A stretch of 10,042 bases of DNA from contig JALXAF010000496.1 in the NCBI GenBank assembly GCA_026992375.1, positions 1 to 10,042 of the forward strand, in the 5' to 3' direction. This document shows, piece by piece, positions 6,937-10,042 of the stretch. Source of the DNA: Anaerolineae bacterium. Its GTDB lineage: Bacteria > Chloroflexota > Anaerolineae > J102. Position numbers and translations under genes: made by a program. Position 1 is the stretch's first letter. Each line of letters opens with the position of its first letter. The notes beneath the pieces were generated by a model. The model worked only from the letters and a program-made list of their open reading frames with translations, had not been told where the DNA came from and ran no database searches.

Positions 6937-7377
6937 ATGAAAACCAGAGTGAAAGATGTCCTCCAGTCCAAGGGTGCTCAGATCTGGGCTGTCCCGCCCG
7001 ACGCCACCGTTTTCGATGCGTTGAAGCTGATGGCGGATAAAAACATCGGCTCGGTGCTGGTGATGGATGGGGACCAGCTTGTTGGGATTTTATCTGAGCG
7101 GGATTACGCCCGCAAGGTGATCCTCCACGGGCGGACGTCTCACGACACGCCCGTCAGCGAGATCATGACGAAGGATGTCAAGACCATCTCGCCGGATCAG
7201 CCCATCGACGCGTGCATGGCCAGCATGACGGAGCATCATATTCGTCATCTGCCGGTGGTGGCGGAGGGCAAAGTGGTGGGGCTGATCTCCATCGGCGATG
7301 TGGTCAAGGCCGTCATCGAGGACCAGGCTTTCCTGCTGGATCAGATGGAAGCTTACATCGCGGGGCAATCCCTGTAG
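6937..7377 (+). CDS. Two-CBS-domain protein
   Basis: A 146-residue cytoplasmic protein made almost entirely of a CBS pair. CBS1 is at about 7-63 (VKDVLQSKG, ATVFDALKLMADKNIGSVLV, GILSERDYARKV). CBS2 is at about 73-128 (VSEIMTKDVKTISPDQPI, MTEHHIRHLPVV, GLISIGDVVKAVI). The ERDYAR and IGDVVK motifs at the domain ends are the usual nucleotide-contact segments; CBS pairs bind AMP, ATP, SAM or similar ligands and change the activity of a partner. There is no fused catalytic, channel or DNA-binding domain, so it belongs with the stand-alone CBS proteins whose partners are often unknown. The C-terminal helix (about 129-146) is short. The gene is preceded by AGGAGAGG and converges on the DnaC-like gene, with only 25 bases between the stop codons. 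It is probably a single-gene transcript. Confidence 0.92.
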   Translation: MKTRVKDVLQSKGAQIWAVPPDATVFDALKLMADKNIGSVLVMDGDQLVGILSERDYARKVILHGRTSHDTPVSEIMTKDVKTISPDQPIDACMASMTEHHIRHLPVVAEGKVVGLISIGDVVKAVIEDQAFLLDQMEAYIAGQSL

Positions 7378-7402
7378 CGCCTGAATCTCTCCAGGGCTTT
7401 GT

Positions 7403-8827
7403 TCATGCGAGTCGGCGCTGGCCGCGCGGCCGTCCCGACGCTTTGATCAAATAAATCTGGCTGAGAGAGTCATCGCCCAGGCGGGTGAAGATGCGCGGCG
7501 CGCTGTTTTGCAGCTCTTTCAGGTCTTTATCCGCTGTGGTGATGGTGAAGACCGTGGGCTTGCGCGTGAGATAGCGATAATCGATGAGCTGGAAGAGCTT
7601 TTCCGCGGCCCACACCGAGCTCATCCTGGGGCTGAGGTCGTCGAGGATCAGCAGGGGCGCTTCCTTGATCTGCTCGAATCGCACCATGAGGGAGAGGCTG
7701 GCGTTGGGGGCCATGGCCGCCCGCAGAAAATCCATCAGCCGGGGCATGGAGATGAACAGGACTTCGGGCTGGGCGCGGCGCACATGGTTGGCGATGGCCG
7801 CGGCCAGGTGGGTCTTGCCCACGCCCGATTTGCCGATGAAGGTGAGCCAGCCTTGGGGCGCTTCTGCGAATTGCCAGGCCGCGTTGCGGGCGTTGGTGAG
7901 GTTGCTGATGATGTCCTGGCGTCCTGTGCCGGGGATGACGAAATTCTCGAAGGTCTGGAATTCGTGCAGGTCCAGCTCGCTGAGCTCCACCAAATGGTCG
8001 ATGTAGCCGCCCCCGCGATAATCCGCGGCCAGGATGCGGTGATGCTCCACCAGATCCACATCCATCAGGCGGGAGCGGATGCGAGCCTCGAGGGCCGAAA
8101 GGGGGCGGTTGGTGGTGATGACCGTGGGCAAACGCCGCAAGTAGCGATGGTTGAGCAACTGGAAGAGCTTCTCCTGGGCCCAGGGCGTGGCGCTCTCTGC
8201 TCCCAGATCGTCCAGAATGAGCAGGGGCGTGTTCTTTAGCCGGTCGAAAAGTTCATCGTAGGTCTCGGGGCTGTTGGGCGCGAAGGTGGCCCGCAGATGA
8301 TCCAGCAGATCGGGTGCGAGGATGAACAGGGCCTCGCCTCCGCGCCGGATGACCTCGTTGCCGATGGCTGCGGCCAGGTGGGTTTTGCCCACGCCGTAGC
8401 CGCCCGAAAACAGCAGCCATCCCCGCTGGGTTTCGGCGAAACGCCGGGCCGCCTCGAATGCCGCGCGCACAGTCTTGCGCCGCTCGGCTGTGAGCCCGAT
8501 GCCTTCGGGATGAAAGCTCTCGAAGGTCATGCGCGTGAGCAGCTCCATGCTGCCCAGGGCGTTCATCTGTCGCTTGCGCTTGGCCTGGATTTTGGGGCGG
8601 GCGCAGTCGCAGATCACGGCCTTGCCGAAATCGGGATGCCCCAAGGGAACGTCCTTCACATAAAAGCCATAGCCGTGGCAAATGGGGCAGTTGGGGTCGC
8701 CAAGGCCCGTTTGCGCCCGCTCCGGCTCATTCGTGGATGAAGAGTCCGGGTTCATCGGGTTTCTCTGCATCTGCGTCGTGATCTGGTCTAAGAGATCGTC
8801 CAGGTTGTGCGGGGGTGTCTTTGCCAT
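7403..8827 (-). CDS. DnaC/IstB-like helicase-loader ATPase with two AAA+ modules
   Basis: A 474-residue protein. A zinc-binding knuckle comes first (C47-P-I-C50-HGYG, then C73-D-C75), as in DnaC/DnaI-type loaders. AAA+ module 1 is at about 90-275: Walker A GGYGVGKT (142-149), Walker B LLILDD (202-207), sensor-1 VITTN (236-240), arginine finger region RIRSRL (249-254). AAA+ module 2 is at about 283-460: Walker A GKSGVGKT (332-339), Walker B LLILDD (392-397), RIFTRL (445-450). Both modules keep the ATPase residues and share strings such as GVGKTHLAAAI and AAEKLFQL/AQEKLFQL, so they look like an internal duplication. Known DnaC, DnaI and IstB proteins normally carry one such module. Loaders of this family deliver the replicative helicase to DNA; IstB relatives serve transposases, but no IstA gene is present. 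The start is uncertain: ATG at 8827 overlaps the DnaD-like gene by 101 bases, while ATGs at 8770 or 8755 (29-base overlap) are possible. None has a strong Shine-Dalgarno site, which fits translational coupling. Confidence 0.88.
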   Translation of the reverse strand: MAKTPPHNLDDLLDQITTQMQRNPMNPDSSSTNEPERAQTGLGDPNCPICHGYGFYVKDVPLGHPDFGKAVICDCARPKIQAKRKRQMNALGSMELLTRMTFESFHPEGIGLTAERRKTVRAAFEAARRFAETQRGWLLFSGGYGVGKTHLAAAIGNEVIRRGGEALFILAPDLLDHLRATFAPNSPETYDELFDRLKNTPLLILDDLGAESATPWAQEKLFQLLNHRYLRRLPTVITTNRPLSALEARIRSRLMDVDLVEHHRILAADYRGGGYIDHLVELSELDLHEFQTFENFVIPGTGRQDIISNLTNARNAAWQFAEAPQGWLTFIGKSGVGKTHLAAAIANHVRRAQPEVLFISMPRLMDFLRAAMAPNASLSLMVRFEQIKEAPLLILDDLSPRMSSVWAAEKLFQLIDYRYLTRKPTVFTITTADKDLKELQNSAPRIFTRLGDDSLSQIYLIKASGRPRGQRRLA

Positions 8828-9464
8828 TTTGGGCCCAGTTCTTGAGAATGCGATGGATGTAGGCCAGGTTGCGGGCGTTGCGTTCCACGGCCAGGCTAAA
8901 CGCGTCGTAAATCCACGCTTCGGGATAGTCTCGTTCCAGTTGCCGCAGCCTTTCGGCGGCCATTGGCGTCACCATGCCGATGTTCTGTTCGTAAAGCAGG
9001 AAGACGTTGGGGCGTTCTTTTTCAAGGCCCACCACCACGTCGTCGATATCGTGAATGAGGCCGCGAAAATCGCCCTTGCGCAGCCGCGCGACCGCCTGGC
9101 GGCCCTTGGGCGAGTTGAGAAAATACCAGATTTCTGTTCGGGGGCCGCGCTTCACCTGGATTTCGATGAGCACGCCCCGCTGCGCGGCTCGGGCGAAGGC
9201 TTCTCTCGTGGCGGCTTGCTGCTCCTCGGGCGTCTCGCCCATGCCCGCCAGAAAGACCAGATCGGCCAGCGCGTCGTCCAGGCGGATGTAGCGCACGTCG
9301 CCGCTGCCCTGGGCCAGCTTCCAGAACGTGTAGAGAATGGCCTTGAGCTCGGCCAGATCATCCACCATGGGCAGGATCTCGCCGAAGAACGCGCCGGGCA
9401 CGGGGATGAGTTGGTCGCGGCCAGCGGCGAAACCGGGAAATCCTCTGAGAGTGTCTTCGGGCAT
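8727..9464 (-). CDS. DnaD-domain replication protein
   Basis: A 245-residue protein. The N-terminal part (about 18-115) resembles the winged-helix region of DnaD/DnaB-type primosome proteins (FFGEILPMVDDLAELKAILY at 26-45). The C-terminal DnaD domain (about 153-212; VFLLYEQNIGMVTPMAAERL at its start) ends in the diagnostic YxxxIxxxW signature, Y202-IHR-I206-LKN-W210, which in Bacillus DnaD contributes to DNA binding. The last 33 residues are a charged, disordered-looking tail. The 3' end overlaps the DnaC-like gene, so the two form an operon. By analogy with the Bacillus DnaD-DnaB-DnaI primosome, this protein would remodel DNA and recruit the loader. AAGGTG about 13 bases before the ATG is a distant but possible ribosome site. 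A prophage origin cannot be excluded, but there are no phage genes nearby. Confidence 0.88.
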   Translation of the reverse strand: MPEDTLRGFPGFAAGRDQLIPVPGAFFGEILPMVDDLAELKAILYTFWKLAQGSGDVRYIRLDDALADLVFLAGMGETPEEQQAATREAFARAAQRGVLIEIQVKRGPRTEIWYFLNSPKGRQAVARLRKGDFRGLIHDIDDVVVGLEKERPNVFLLYEQNIGMVTPMAAERLRQLERDYPEAWIYDAFSLAVERNARNLAYIHRILKNWAQNGKDTPAQPGRSLRPDHDADAEKPDEPGLFIHE

Positions 9465-9515
9465 GGGGCTAATAACACCTTATCAATGGAATCCTGGCCC
9501 GCAGGCCAAGAAAAT

Positions 9516-9560
9516 GTCTCACGCAAAGCCGCAGGCCGCAAAGGAAAAAAGAGGAGGTCT
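9516..9560. repeat. Dispersed repeat, TCACGCAAAGCCGCA type
   Basis: TCTCACGCAAAGCCGCAGGC followed by CGCAAAGGAAAAAAGAGGAG is a degenerate array of CGCAAAG units. Spurious translations of the type HAKPQ..KE are common in environmental genomes, marking this as a widespread short repeat. It lies just upstream of the DnaD-like gene. Confidence 0.55.
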
Positions 9561-9640
9561 TTTGGATTTTAGGGGGTGAGATGCCGGGCGGATTGCATGA
9601 ATGTTCACAAATTAGATCTGTCATCATGGCGTTCGCCACG

Positions 9641-9743
9641 CCCGCCCGGCAATGAAGTCGCCGGGCTACAAAACAGCGCTGGATAAATCCGGCTAGCCCC
9701 GCAGGGGCGCTGTTTCTAGCCGGGGGACTTCATCCCCCGGCGC
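9641..9743. repeat. Long imperfect inverted repeat with ATGAAGTC..CCGG arms
   Basis: The left arm (9641-9680) contains CAATGAAGTCGCCGGGCTAC and AAACAGCGC. The right arm (9708-9743), read in reverse complement, contains GGATGAAGTCCCCCGGCTAG and AAACAGCGCC. The arms pair over about 35 bases with a few mismatches. The centre holds GGCTAGCCCCGCAGGGGCG, itself partly palindromic. It looks like a non-autonomous palindromic element and has no coding capacity. Confidence 0.7.
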
Positions 9744-9840
9744 TGGCGGCGGGCGCGAAGCGCCCCGTGCCTATGACCGGAGTATTTTGCCGATGTTCAT
9801 AACTCGGGCTCCAGCAATTTCAAATTTGGTTTGGAGACAA

Positions 9841-9969
9841 GCCCCCCCCTCGCTCCCCCCGCAAGCGGGGGGAGAAGACCTCTCCGTCTGCAAAAAATTT
9901 TGCAAACCAGCGGCTCCCTCCCCTGCAAAGGAGCGAAGCGACTGGCGGGGGAGGGCCGGGGTGGGGGCC
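9841..9969. repeat. GC-rich nested palindromic repeat
   Basis: The outer arms are C-rich (9841-9862) and G-rich (9945-9969). The left half holds a perfect 10-base stem, CTCCCCCCGC-AA-GCGGGGGGAG (9853-9874). A second hairpin, TGCAAAA-AA-TTTTGCA, is at 9889-9904. CTCCCTCCCC and GGGGGAGGG pair across the right half. Translation gives the PTPALPR and SPPACGGSEGG strings common in spurious ORFs of environmental genomes, so this is another dispersed repeat. Confidence 0.7.
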
Positions 9970-10042
9970 AAGTCCAGCGGCCAAGGCTGCAAAACTGACG
10001 AACGCTGTCTTGAACGTTGGCTCAGCAGGCCTACCTTAGTAG

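Larger units (their letters stand above)
9465..10042. other. Gene-free region rich in dispersed repeats
   Basis: No frame here looks like a gene; a 73-codon minus-strand frame (9771-9992) is made of repeat sequence. Three different repeat elements are listed separately. The part nearest 9465 must hold the promoter of the DnaD-like gene. Bases after about 9970 show no recognisable feature. Confidence 0.65.

Noticed and set aside
7403..8827. IS21-type IstB transposition helper
   Set aside because: No IstA transposase, no terminal inverted repeats, and coupling to a DnaD-domain gene favour a replication role.
8682..9572. 296-codon plus-strand open frame
   Set aside because: It is antisense to the DnaD-like gene, which carries the YxxxIxxxW motif, and its end runs into repeat sequence.
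9841..9969. CRISPR array
   Set aside because: The repeats are nested and palindromic; there are no regularly spaced direct repeats with unique spacers.
9771..9992. 73-codon minus-strand frame
   Set aside because: It consists of the GC-rich palindromic repeat, a known source of spurious ORFs.

Overview
The window reads as high-GC chromosome from an uncultured-type Chloroflexota bacterium, most likely Anaerolineae or a relative. This is an inference. The grounds are secreted proteins with NBR1-type Ig-like domains and Thr/Pro linkers, a membrane-anchored clostripain peptidase, a DnaD-type plus DnaC-type helicase-loader pair, and intergenic gaps packed with dispersed palindromic repeats. No rRNA, tRNA, CRISPR array or transposase gene was seen.

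Layout. Bases 1-3001 (minus strand) hold the first 1000 codons of a lipoprotein whose 3' end lies outside the window. It combines an amino-acid-type solute-binding domain, three META domains that appear to be inserted inside that binding domain, an NBR1-type Ig-like domain, two further Ig-like domains and Pro/Thr linkers. A 261-base gap with a palindromic repeat follows, then a minus-strand gene for a membrane-anchored C11 (clostripain) cysteine peptidase (3263-5713). Next come a repeat-filled gap and a minus-strand gene for a glycine-rich protein of unknown function (5933-6490). A 446-base intergenic region separates that gene from a divergent plus-strand gene for a two-CBS-domain protein (6937-7377). 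Convergent with it, a minus-strand pair encodes a DnaD-domain protein (8727-9464) and an overlapping DnaC/IstB-like ATPase with two complete AAA+ modules (7403-8827). The last 578 bases carry at least three different repeat elements and no convincing gene.

How the genes fit together. The DnaD-like and DnaC-like genes overlap and are probably co-translated; together they look like a replicative-helicase loading unit. The lipoprotein and the peptidase are both extracytoplasmic and may sense or process material outside the cell, but nothing shows that they share a pathway. The CBS protein is probably a small nucleotide-responsive regulator acting on an unidentified partner.

The least ordinary observations are the three META domains splitting the solute-binding domain, the duplicated AAA+ module in the helicase loader, and the number of unrelated dispersed-repeat families in so little non-coding DNA.
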